This document shows positions 16,341 to 24,131 of a stretch of DNA of 64,000 nt, piece by piece. Position 1 is the first letter of the stretch. Each line of letters begins with the position of its first letter. A model generated the notes under the pieces. It saw only the letters and a program-made list of their open reading frames with translations. It had not been told where the DNA came from and did no database searches. Both the position numbers and the translations under genes were made by a program. The DNA is from Alphaproteobacteria bacterium (GTDB lineage Bacteria > Pseudomonadota > Alphaproteobacteria > GCA-016699305). The stretch is from positions 1,364,001 through 1,428,000 of the forward strand of contig CP064970.1 of assembly GCA_016699305.1 (NCBI GenBank), written 5' to 3'.

Positions 16341-17477
16341 ATGCGCGCCCGCATGATCTTTGCTTTTGTTGTTCTTGCTTTCCTGGCCTTTGCCCAAGGC
16401 GGGGCCTTGGCCATGGAGACCACGGCGCGTCAGGCCATTTTGTTGGACGCGACCACTGGCACCGTGTTGCTGGACAAAAACGCCGATCAGCGCATGCCCA
16501 CCTCCAGCATGAGCAAGATGCTGACCTTGTACGAGGTTTTCCAAACACTGCGCGAAGGCCGGTTGAAGTTGGACACGGCGCTTCCCGTCAGCGAGCGTGC
16601 CTGGCGTTTGCAAGGCTCGAAGATGTTCGTGGAACTGGGCGGTCAGGTGAAGGTAGAGGATTTGATCCGTGGCGTGGCCATCCAATCGGGCAATGACGCT
16701 TGCGTGGTGTTGGCCGAAGGCTTGGCGGGCAGCGAAGAGTCGTTCGCCGCGCGCATGAACCAAACCGCCCAAAAATTGGGCATGACGTCCAGCCATTTCG
16801 TCAACTCGACCGGATGGCCCGATCCTCAGCATTTTTCGACCGCGCGTGACTTGGCCAAACTGGGCGTGCATTTGATCAAGGACTTCCCCGATTATTACCC
16901 CCTGTTTGCCGAGACCAATTTCACCTATCACGGCATCAATCAGGGCAACCGTAACCCCTTATTGTACCGGAATATGGGCGTGGACGGCATTAAGACCGGC
17001 CATACCGAAGATGCCGGTTATGGGCTGACCGCCGCCGCCAAACGCGGCAATCGGCGTTTGGTTTTGGTGGTGAACGGCTTGTCCAGCATGCAGGCCCGCG
17101 CCGATGAAAGCGCCCGTCTGCTGGAATGGGGCTTTCATGAATTCAGCGTCTATGCCCTGTTGCGCGCGGGAGATCAGCTTGACCGCGCCCGCGTTTGGCA
17201 AGGCACCGACAAGGACATTCCCCTAACCTTGGGCGAGGATGTGATGCTGACCCTCAGCCGTCCGCAGCGCGCCGATATGAAGGCCATGATCCGCTTTGAC
17301 GAGCCTGTGCCCGCGCCGATCACCAAAGGCGCGAAACTGGGCACATTGATCCTGACCGCGCCGGATATGGCCCCGATCGAGCGGCCCTTGCTGGCGGGGG
17401 CCGATGTGCCGCGCCTGGGCCTCATCGACCGGATGCTGGGCAGCTTGCGTCACCTGATTCTGGGCGAGAACGGCTGA
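16341..17477 (+). CDS. dacC: D-alanyl-D-alanine carboxypeptidase (PBP5/6 class)
   Basis: Periplasmic serine peptidase that trims the terminal D-Ala of peptidoglycan stem peptides. The 378-residue protein has a signal peptide (1-24), and the three penicillin-binding motifs SMSK (S56 to K59), SGN (116-118) and KTG (218-220). A C-terminal beta domain follows from about residue 275. GGAGG lies 7 bp before the ATG. tmk follows after 5 bp. The gene symbol is by class; dacA would be equally defensible. Confidence 0.93.
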   Translation: MRARMIFAFVVLAFLAFAQGGALAMETTARQAILLDATTGTVLLDKNADQRMPTSSMSKMLTLYEVFQTLREGRLKLDTALPVSERAWRLQGSKMFVELGGQVKVEDLIRGVAIQSGNDACVVLAEGLAGSEESFAARMNQTAQKLGMTSSHFVNSTGWPDPQHFSTARDLAKLGVHLIKDFPDYYPLFAETNFTYHGINQGNRNPLLYRNMGVDGIKTGHTEDAGYGLTAAAKRGNRRLVLVVNGLSSMQARADESARLLEWGFHEFSVYALLRAGDQLDRARVWQGTDKDIPLTLGEDVMLTLSRPQRADMKAMIRFDEPVPAPITKGAKLGTLILTAPDMAPIERPLLAGADVPRLGLIDRMLGSLRHLILGENG

Positions 17478-17482
17478 TCCCC

Positions 17483-18136
17483 ATGACGACACAGGCGCAT
17501 CCGGGACGCCTGATCACCTTCGAAGGGGGCGAAGGCACCGGCAAGACCACGCAGATTCGCCGTTTGGCCGAATATTGGCGCGGCCAGGGCCGCGTGGTTG
17601 TGACCACGCGCGAGCCGGGCGGCACGCAAGGGGCCGAACGGATTCGCGATTTGTTGGTCAAGGGCGTGCCGGGCCAGTGGGATGGGGTGAGCGAGGCGTT
17701 GTTGTTCTATGCCGCGCGGCACGATCATTGGCGGCGCGTCATCGCGCCCGCCTTGGAATCGGGTGCCGTGGTGCTGTGCGACCGTTTCGCCGATTCCACC
17801 ATGGCCTATCAGGGCTATGGGCATAACATGGACCGCGACTGGATCGCCGCCTTGCACCGGTTGGTGATGCCCGATGCCAAAGTGGACCTGACCATCATCT
17901 TGGATCTCCCCGCCGAATTGGCCCTGGCCCGCTCTCGCGGTCCGGAACTTCTCGAAGATCGCTTCGAGCTTATGGAGATCGAATTTCATCAGCGTTTGCG
18001 CCAAGGTTATTTGGAAATCGCCCGTCAAAATCCCGCGCGCTGCGTGGTGCTTGACGCCAGCCCCGCGCTTGACGCTGTCGAGGCCGCTATTTGCGCGGTC
18101 GTGCACGCGCGCTGGCCCCAAGAGGGACTTGCATGA
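17483..18136 (+). CDS. tmk: Thymidylate kinase
   Basis: Phosphorylates dTMP to dTDP. In 217 residues the P-loop GGEGTGKTT is at 15-23, the DR motif reads VVLCDRFADSTMAYQGYG, and the lid region follows with LARSR. The gene starts 5 bp after dacC and its stop overlaps the holB start (ATGA at 18133), the common tmk-holB arrangement. Confidence 0.96.
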   Translation: MTTQAHPGRLITFEGGEGTGKTTQIRRLAEYWRGQGRVVVTTREPGGTQGAERIRDLLVKGVPGQWDGVSEALLFYAARHDHWRRVIAPALESGAVVLCDRFADSTMAYQGYGHNMDRDWIAALHRLVMPDAKVDLTIILDLPAELALARSRGPELLEDRFELMEIEFHQRLRQGYLEIARQNPARCVVLDASPALDAVEAAICAVVHARWPQEGLA

Positions 18137-19176
18137 CCTCTCCCGTTCCGCCACCCGCGCCGCGCGTCAACCCGAAACTGGTGGGACACACCCAGGCCCG
18201 CGCGGCCTTTTTGCAGGCTTGGCGCACGGGGCGCATGGCGCATGCCTGGATTCTGGCCGGACCGCCGGGCATCGGTAAGGCCAGCCTGGCCTTTGCCATG
18301 TCGCGCTTTGTGCTGGAAGGCGGCACGCGGGACGCGCTTGGCACCATGAGGGAACAAGACCCCGTCTTTCGTTTGGTCTCGGCGGGTTCGCATCCCGATC
18401 TTTTGACCATCGAACGCCCGATGGACGCGAAGGGCGAGCATCAAAAGGCCGAGATTCCCGTGGATTCCGTGCGGCAATTGGGTGATTTCCTGTCCAAGGC
18501 CACCTCACGCGCGGGGGGATGGCGCGTGGTGATCGTGGACGGGGCGCAGAGCCTGAATCGTCACGGTCAAAACGCCTTATTGAAAAACTTGGAAGAACCG
18601 CCTGGGCGCAGTCTGATCTTGCTGACCACCACCCATCCCCAATCCTTGCTGCCGACCATCCGTTCGCGCTGCCGCGTGCTGCCTCTATTGCCATTGACGC
18701 CTGCCGAGATGAACGAGGTATTGCGCGGCCAAACCGATGACTTATCGCCGTCCGATTTGTCCTTGATGACAGCCCTGGCGCAAGGCGCGCCGGGCCGTCT
18801 GCTGGCTTTGTTAGAGGCCGGGGGGCCGCCGCTCTATCACGAATTGATGGCCTGCCTGGCCGCGCCCGATCAGGCCAATCGCCGCCTGGCCCTGGCCGAA
18901 CGCTGCTCGGGACGTGAAGGGCAAGAGGTGTTTTCTGTCTTAATGGAATGGCTGGCCGCATGGCTGGGGCGCTTGGTCATGGCACGTGTCCGCCAGCAAC
19001 CGATGCTGTGCCTGGCCGATGAAGAAGCCGCCGCCGTGCAAACCCTGGCCGCTCAATCCACACAAACCCTGCTGGCCGTGGCCGAATCCCTACGCGCCCG
19101 CGCCCACGAAGCCCTGGGCATCAACCTGGACCGCAAGGCGGTGTTTTTGGGGGCTTTGGGGTTGGTTGCGTCTTAA
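18133..19176 (+). CDS. holB: DNA polymerase III subunit delta' (HolB)
   Basis: Clamp-loader AAA+ subunit, 347 residues. The P-loop is AGPPGIGKAS (42-51), then VDSVRQLGDFLS, NALLKNLEEPPGRSLILLTT and the SRC motif (IRSRC). The start is the ATG overlapping the tmk stop; a longer in-frame start 14 codons upstream lies inside tmk. The last four bases (TTAA) are shared with the convergent gene at 19173. Confidence 0.95.
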   Translation: MTSPVPPPAPRVNPKLVGHTQARAAFLQAWRTGRMAHAWILAGPPGIGKASLAFAMSRFVLEGGTRDALGTMREQDPVFRLVSAGSHPDLLTIERPMDAKGEHQKAEIPVDSVRQLGDFLSKATSRAGGWRVVIVDGAQSLNRHGQNALLKNLEEPPGRSLILLTTTHPQSLLPTIRSRCRVLPLLPLTPAEMNEVLRGQTDDLSPSDLSLMTALAQGAPGRLLALLEAGGPPLYHELMACLAAPDQANRRLALAERCSGREGQEVFSVLMEWLAAWLGRLVMARVRQQPMLCLADEEAAAVQTLAAQSTQTLLAVAESLRARAHEALGINLDRKAVFLGALGLVAS

Positions 19177-19916
19177 CGAGTCGGCGCACACAAACACAGG
19201 CGCGTTTTATGTTGAGGCCTCGGTGCGATGGGAATCACACATCCCCGGTCGATGATGTCTTTGCAATCCCGCAACACAGAGTGCAGCCCCTCTTGATTGA
19301 CTTTAGACGCATCCTGATATTCGGGCAGGACTGCCCATAAGGCCACGCGCCTATCAGGGGCGTCATGGCTATCAGACGCAGAGGCTGCCAGTCCCAGATT
19401 TACATTGCCCATCCAGAATCGTGTCATCTTTTCCGGAATCATAAAGGGATAGGCCATATGATGGTCCCGAGGATGGCGCATAGGCACATGAGGTGGGCGG
19501 ATAATCTGTCCGGCATTTTGGCGGAATTGCTCCAGAACCATCTCTGCCACGCAAGCCACTAGGCGCCGGTTACCACCGCGCACCTCGGCCAGAACCAGGG
19601 CCTGCGGGGGCGCATCTTTGCAAGGACTCTGATCTTCAAAGTAATCCAACCAAATGTCGGAGAACGGCGTGTTCTTTCTGGGTGGCTCTCCCGGGATCGT
19701 GACAAAGGCAACGATTTGGCGCTTGACGCCGGTATCGTACAGACCTTCCTCTAGACGCCTGATTTGATCGTCGCTGATGAGGTCATTCCCTAACCACTGT
19801 CGCAGTGTCTCTGGATCGGTTTCCTCCAGTGTTTCCTGATAGAAAAATTCCGTCGGTGCCCTTTTGCGTAAAGCAAAAGGGTGTATCTTCGATATCTTGG
19901 TGATACGTTGACTCAT
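19173..19916 (-). CDS. Hypothetical protein, 247 aa
   Basis: Soluble, no signal peptide, no family recognised. The N-terminal ~70 residues are charged and helical (SDDQIRRLEEGLYDTGVK); the middle has a hydrophobic core (QALVLAEVRGGNRRLVACVAEMVLEQF). It converges on holB with a TTAA stop overlap, so its stop lies exactly at the end of the housekeeping gene. It separates holB from its usual downstream metG. Confidence 0.65.
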   Translation of the reverse strand: MSQRITKISKIHPFALRKRAPTEFFYQETLEETDPETLRQWLGNDLISDDQIRRLEEGLYDTGVKRQIVAFVTIPGEPPRKNTPFSDIWLDYFEDQSPCKDAPPQALVLAEVRGGNRRLVACVAEMVLEQFRQNAGQIIRPPHVPMRHPRDHHMAYPFMIPEKMTRFWMGNVNLGLAASASDSHDAPDRRVALWAVLPEYQDASKVNQEGLHSVLRDCKDIIDRGCVIPIAPRPQHKTRLCLCAPTR

Positions 19917-20076
19917 ATGCGATTATTCCCGTGCTGGATAGTAGCTCCGGAGGGAATATCATGCTTCCGAATACCCATCATATCTTTTTTTGGTTTCTGG
20001 CTCGCTCCCCACAAAACGCGCCCGTTGCCAAGGTCGCTTCAACGTCTTGTGATGAATGCGCCATCATTAAAAACCA

Positions 20077-20161
20077 TGGTGCGGGCAGCCGGAATCGAAC
20101 CGGCACGCCTTGCGACTTCGGATTTTAAGTCCGATGCGTCTACCAGTTCCGCCATGCCCGC
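20077..20161 (-). tRNA. tRNA-Leu (anticodon TAA)
   Basis: Class II tRNA on the minus strand: acceptor GCGGGCA/TGCCCGC (20155-20161 with 20081-20087), anticodon stem TCGGA/TCCGA around CTTAAAA (anticodon TAA), a long variable arm, T arm GGTTCGATTCC, discriminator A and encoded CCA (20077-20079). Confidence 0.95.
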
Positions 20162-20409
20162 GAACAAGACAGCCTCATGCAAGGTCAACAGAATGTCAGA
20201 AAACGATTAAAACTTAAAGCCCACCGAGCGCAAGTCGGCTGTCCGATATACCCCATGTCAGTCCGCCCATGAAAGATCGCCATGCCCACCCGTTAACGGT
20301 TATGGGGAATCACCTTACGACCCCATAATTTTGAGAGGGTAAGGAGGAAGGAGGGCTTGGGCACAGGATAGGGGAAGCGCAGGTCGCCCTTGCATCGGCG
20401 GGCCTAGGC

Positions 20410-21116
20410 CTAGGCGGTGACGTTGATTTCCGGGCTCTGTGCCGGTTGTCCCAGGGCCAGGCGGCGCATTTGGTCGCGGGCTTGGAGGCATAGGGGGATC
20501 AGGTCTTGTTCGGGCGTGGCCATCAGGGCCTCGGCTCCGCCGAACCCGTCCAGCAATTCTTGCACGGCCTTGCCCAAGCGGCCTGTCGGCGTGATGGAGC
20601 AGGATGGGGAATCGGGCGTCTCGTCCTCGGGCGCGGCGTATAGGGCCAGCAGATAGAGGGCGCGGCTTTCCAGATAATGCATGCGCCGCGCCTCTAAAGA
20701 GGGGCTGGCATCGGGACCTTCGCGCAGCTCTTCCAGAATCTGAGCCATCACGGCGGCGCTGCTTTCGATTCGCGTGGTCATGTCCAATTTCATGCTGGAC
20801 GGTAGTCCCAGTACGCCCAGCACGGAATCTAGTTCGGCGTCATCGTCATCGCGGGCCGCATCGTCAAAAGATGCGGGAACTTCCCGCGCCCGATCGCGCA
20901 AGATGCGCCCTCGGGTCGCCATCACCTCGGTCATCATGCCGTGCATATGGGCCAGCGCCGCGCGTCTCCAGGATTGCTCGGCGGCGTCCATGCGGGATTT
21001 CAAATAGCTCAATATCTCCCCTGACGCATCGCCGCGATCTCGTCCGGGGAAAGCCGCATCGCGCATAGTTGCGCCACATCCTCGCCATAGCGTTCTTCAA
21101 GCGTCGTCATGTCCAT
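20410..21116 (-). CDS. Hypothetical protein, apparently frameshifted near its start
   Basis: The frame open from 21066 to 20410 encodes a ~200-residue helical, acidic protein of unknown family. The likely true N-terminus lies in another frame: an ATG at 21116 with an AAAGGA site gives MDMTTLEERYGEDVAQLCAM and continues well until a stop at 21009. The two frames would join if the four-G run at about 21018-21021 (read as GGGG on the minus strand) had one more G. This is either a real one-base deletion, a sequencing error or, less likely, recoding. It follows the 135-aa gene at 21131 by 14 bp. Confidence 0.6.
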
Positions 21117-21130
21117 GATCGGGGATCCTT

Positions 21131-21538
21131 TCACGCCGATAAAGAGGAGAAGAATCTGTCGAACTGCGCCGCCTGGGTCAGGCCTACCTTCATCAAATCA
21201 TTGACGGCGGCCAGCGCGTCATGCGCCTTGCGGTGGCGATTTTGCAAAATATCCACGTAATCCTGCCGTGCCTCGCCCAATTCACGGTTCACATAGGAAT
21301 TCTCCAAACGCAAACGCAGATCTTCCCATGCCTGAGCGCGTTGGTTTTCGAGCAATGCGACCAAATCGCGCGCATCGCGGGGATGCTGATCGTAAGCCTG
21401 CATCGCTTGGCGCACCGATCGCGCCATATCCGCCGTCAACAGAGACAAAATAGTCTCGACATCCTGCTGCCCCTTTTCCTGCGTGTCTTCCTGGGGAAGG
21501 TCTCTCGCGCTAAGGGTTTGCGTGCTCTGGTCGCTCAT
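21131..21538 (-). CDS. Hypothetical helical protein, 135 aa
   Basis: A polar, probably all-helical protein without recognised family. ATG 21538 is chosen over a start 7 codons upstream because a GGAG site lies before it. It forms a two-gene unit with the frameshifted gene at 20410-21116. It is transcribed away from the XRE regulator, from the shared intergenic region that holds the palindrome at 21661-21687. Confidence 0.62.
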   Translation of the reverse strand: MSDQSTQTLSARDLPQEDTQEKGQQDVETILSLLTADMARSVRQAMQAYDQHPRDARDLVALLENQRAQAWEDLRLRLENSYVNRELGEARQDYVDILQNRHRKAHDALAAVNDLMKVGLTQAAQFDRFFSSLSA

Positions 21539-21660
21539 CGCAAATGCTCCTGGTGCCACGGGTGTTGAATGGGTGGTTGCTCAACTCGTAGGACCATTTA
21601 TACGGGGTAAAAGTTAATAAATGGTTAACGTAGGTGTATTTTTTTGTACTTATTTGCGTC

Positions 21661-21687
21661 AAGAGTTCGTGTTGAAACAGAACTCTT
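21661..21687. promoter_or_regulatory. Palindromic operator candidate upstream of XRE regulator
   Basis: A perfect 8-bp inverted repeat AAGAGTTC/GAACTCTT separated by 11 bp, with an inner TGTT/AACA pair. It lies 56 bp before the regulator start and in the divergent promoter region of the 21131-21538 gene. There is no T-tract, so an operator is likelier than a terminator. Confidence 0.5.
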
Positions 21688-21742
21688 CTCATGTCTCATA
21701 CGGTCTTGGCGCATGTTTTTATTCGGTGTTAATCTGCGTGCC

Positions 21743-22381
21743 ATGTTAACGCCTACACAAATCAAGGCCGCAAGGGCCATGCTCGACCTATCCGTCAAAG
21801 ATTTGGCGGACGCCGTGGATATGTCTGCTGCGGGGATTACGAAAATAGAAAAAGGACTGACAAAGCCTTACGCAAGTACAATCCAGAAGATACAAGAATA
21901 TCTTGAAAGTCGTGATTTAGAGTTCATAGAAGATGACGGCGTCAAATTTCAAAGGAAGATTTATAGGACGTTGTGCGGTCAGGACAATTACATTAATTTA
22001 ATTGATGATATTTACTATACTTTACGCGGAATCAAAGGTGAGTGCCTGTTTCTCTTTGCAGATGACCGTTTGTCGAGCGAAGTTGCGATCGAAGCCGAAA
22101 AGCGCTTGCGTTTCGCAGGGATACGAATGCGTAATATAATCAACGAGAACAATGATTTTCTGCGGTATCCCTTGAAAGAATATAAAGCCATTCCATCACT
22201 TTACTTTCGTCAATCCTTGATCGTAATATATGGTCGGAAAGTGGCGGTGACCATGCGCGACGAGTCTGATGTTATTATCCTGAGCGATAATAATTTGGCC
22301 GAAGCCATGCGTTCCGTCTTTGAGTTCTTTTGGGCCCATGGCACCGATGCCAAGAGCCCTAGCCAACTGGAGACTCGGTAA
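21743..22381 (+). CDS. XRE-type HTH regulator with TrmB-like C-terminal domain
   Basis: A 212-residue regulator. Residues 3-60 form a Cro/CI helix-turn-helix (TPTQIKAARAMLDLSVKDLADAVDMS, then ITKIEKG). Residues ~85-205 resemble the sensor region of TrmB-type regulators: the run IPSLYFRQSLIVIYGRKVAV, then VIILSDNNLAEAMRSVFEFFW. An XRE head on such a sensor is not a fusion I know well. An upstream in-frame ATG at 21713 is possible. The gene ends one base before the ATG of the cyclodipeptide-synthase-like gene, so the pair is one operon and it probably regulates it. Confidence 0.78.
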   Translation: MLTPTQIKAARAMLDLSVKDLADAVDMSAAGITKIEKGLTKPYASTIQKIQEYLESRDLEFIEDDGVKFQRKIYRTLCGQDNYINLIDDIYYTLRGIKGECLFLFADDRLSSEVAIEAEKRLRFAGIRMRNIINENNDFLRYPLKEYKAIPSLYFRQSLIVIYGRKVAVTMRDESDVIILSDNNLAEAMRSVFEFFWAHGTDAKSPSQLETR

Positions 22382-22382
22382 C

Positions 22383-23084
22383 ATGCGCATCAATGGAAGC
22401 TACAAGGTCGATGTCTATTCTGCGCCCCATTCTGGCGGTTGGAGGGCGGCGGATTTAGGTGGATCCTGGGGCCGGGCGCATATGAGGGGGGATAAAATCG
22501 AATCCATTATGATTTGGATGGCGGAACATTTCGATGATCGCGGACTAGATTTCGCGGATGGCTTGCCGCGTTTCAATCTCATGGACGAGGAAGGATGCGA
22601 TGAAGCAACGGCCTTGTCCGAATGCCGTCGGCGTGGGGATGCTTGGCTTGAGGCTCATGCGTCGTTAATTCGGCATTATGGAATCAGAGTCTATCGCTGG
22701 GATGGCTGGCTTGGGCATACGGATTTTGCGCAAACACTGGATGGATTTACACAAGGCTACCAGAAAGACCCGATCTTTGCGGCTGCCGTGGATGCCGATA
22801 TCGCGGCGTTTCGTGAACGTTGCCCAGGAAAGAATCCTGTTTTGGCCAGACGCTTTATTCTGGAAGAGTTGGCCGCCGGTGCCTTGATGGGCCGCGAACG
22901 TAGATCTATATCGCTCAATCCTGCGCGTGAGCTGGATTCGTTTGCCTATGCACGTTCGCTTGCCGGTGCGGGATTGCCTGATGGTCTAGCCAATCAGAAA
23001 CATGCGACTTTTAAACTTCGCCTGCAGCGCAATGTAAAGCCTGCAATCTTATCTGCTCCTTATCTTATGAAGGCTGCTGCCTAG
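22383..23084 (+). CDS. Probable cyclodipeptide synthase (tRNA-dependent, XYP-like)
   Basis: CDPSs use two aminoacyl-tRNAs to make a cyclic dipeptide (diketopiperazine). The 233-residue protein matches the family by length and layout. GGSWGRAHMRGDKIESIMIW puts S28 where the catalytic Ser (AlbC S37) lies, with Trp 17 residues later as in AlbC. FADGLPRFNLM, GDAWLEAHASLI and VYRWDGWL follow, then RRFILEELAAG at 156-166, where F158 and E162 take the place of AlbC Y178 and E182. SLNPARELDSF at 177-187 fits the XYP subfamily block, with Asn for Tyr. The match is by eye from memory. The ATG has GGAG upstream and follows the regulator stop by one base. No tailoring oxidase is next to it. Confidence 0.72.
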   Translation: MRINGSYKVDVYSAPHSGGWRAADLGGSWGRAHMRGDKIESIMIWMAEHFDDRGLDFADGLPRFNLMDEEGCDEATALSECRRRGDAWLEAHASLIRHYGIRVYRWDGWLGHTDFAQTLDGFTQGYQKDPIFAAAVDADIAAFRERCPGKNPVLARRFILEELAAGALMGRERRSISLNPARELDSFAYARSLAGAGLPDGLANQKHATFKLRLQRNVKPAILSAPYLMKAAA

Positions 23085-23198
23085 GCACCATTCCCCCATG
23101 CGTCTGGCGGTTCTGAAGGCCTAGGCCGGTTTTCCTTGTTTCTTGTCGGGGCATAGGCGGCTAGTCTGAGCTTCGTTTTTCGAAGGGGAAAGCGGTTC

Positions 23199-24131
23199 AT
23201 GGGCCGGGCTGATCCGCAGCACAGCATGTCTTTTGCATCTCGGGTCGATCCTGCTTTGTCCTTGCAACGGCGGGCCGAGGCTTTGGCGGCCGGATTGATG
23301 CCGCTTTTGGTGCGCGCGCCTTTGGGCGCCCAGCATGCGGGGCCGGGGTTGCATGGACGGCGGCGCACGGGGCTGGGCGAGGCTTTTTGGCAATTCAGAC
23401 GTTATGCGCCAGGCGATTCCGCGCGGGCGATCGATTGGCGACGCTCGGCGCGCGGGGATGCCTTGTTCGTGCGCGAGACCGAGCAAGAATCGGCTCAGAC
23501 GGTGTGGCTGTGGTGCGATGCTTCCGGTTCGATGGGGTATCGCGGGACGCGCGCGGAGGAAACCAAGCATCGACGGGCGCGGCTGGTGTTGTTGGCCCTG
23601 GCTTTGCTGTTGCGCCGCGCGGGAGAGGGGGTGCGGATGTTGGATTCCCCCGCTATGTCCTGGACCCAGATGGCGCAAGACCAAGACATGGACAAAGGGC
23701 AGGCCGATCATTTCCCGCATATCGATGCCCTGCCCCGCCGGTCCATCCTGGTCTTAGCGACCGATGCCTTGCAAATACCCGACTTCTGGGCCGATTTGGC
23801 GCATCGGCTGCATCAGCGCGGCGCGCGCGTGGTGTTGTGGCGCGTGCGCGACCGCGACGAGATAGATTTCCCTTTTTCCGGCTGCCTGGAGATGAACGGC
23901 TTGGAAGGCGAAGGCCATTATGTGTTGCCCTCGGCCCAGGACATGCGTGCGGCCTATGGCGCGGCCCTGGCCACGCATGATGCGCGTCTGGACGCCATCG
24001 CCCATGCCGCGCATTGGAGCTTGGCGACCCATGTCACCGACCAACCCGCCGCCGATGCCTTGGTTGCCTTGGCGCAGATTCTGGGCAGTCGCCTCGACCC
24101 GGCCTTGGTGCCCGCACGGATGGGCGCGTGA
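23199..24131 (+). CDS. DUF58 domain protein (MoxR-associated)
   Basis: A 310-residue soluble protein with the DUF58 signature FRRYAPGDSARAIDWRRSARGD and the following VA-like segment LWCDASGSMG. DUF58 proteins occur with MoxR AAA+ ATPases and VWA membrane proteins in a chaperone/metal-insertion-like system of largely unknown target. No moxR gene is in the window upstream, where the usual place is taken by the CDPS-like gene. The stop overlaps the next start by one base (TGATG), so the three genes 23199-28839 form an operon. Confidence 0.88.
   Translation: MGRADPQHSMSFASRVDPALSLQRRAEALAAGLMPLLVRAPLGAQHAGPGLHGRRRTGLGEAFWQFRRYAPGDSARAIDWRRSARGDALFVRETEQESAQTVWLWCDASGSMGYRGTRAEETKHRRARLVLLALALLLRRAGEGVRMLDSPAMSWTQMAQDQDMDKGQADHFPHIDALPRRSILVLATDALQIPDFWADLAHRLHQRGARVVLWRVRDRDEIDFPFSGCLEMNGLEGEGHYVLPSAQDMRAAYGAALATHDARLDAIAHAAHWSLATHVTDQPAADALVALAQILGSRLDPALVPARMGA

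Noticed and set aside
24014..24130. N-terminal extension of the BatA/DUF4159 protein
   Set aside because: The 39 extra codons lie inside the DUF58 gene; the TGATG overlap and the membrane segment favour ATG 24131.
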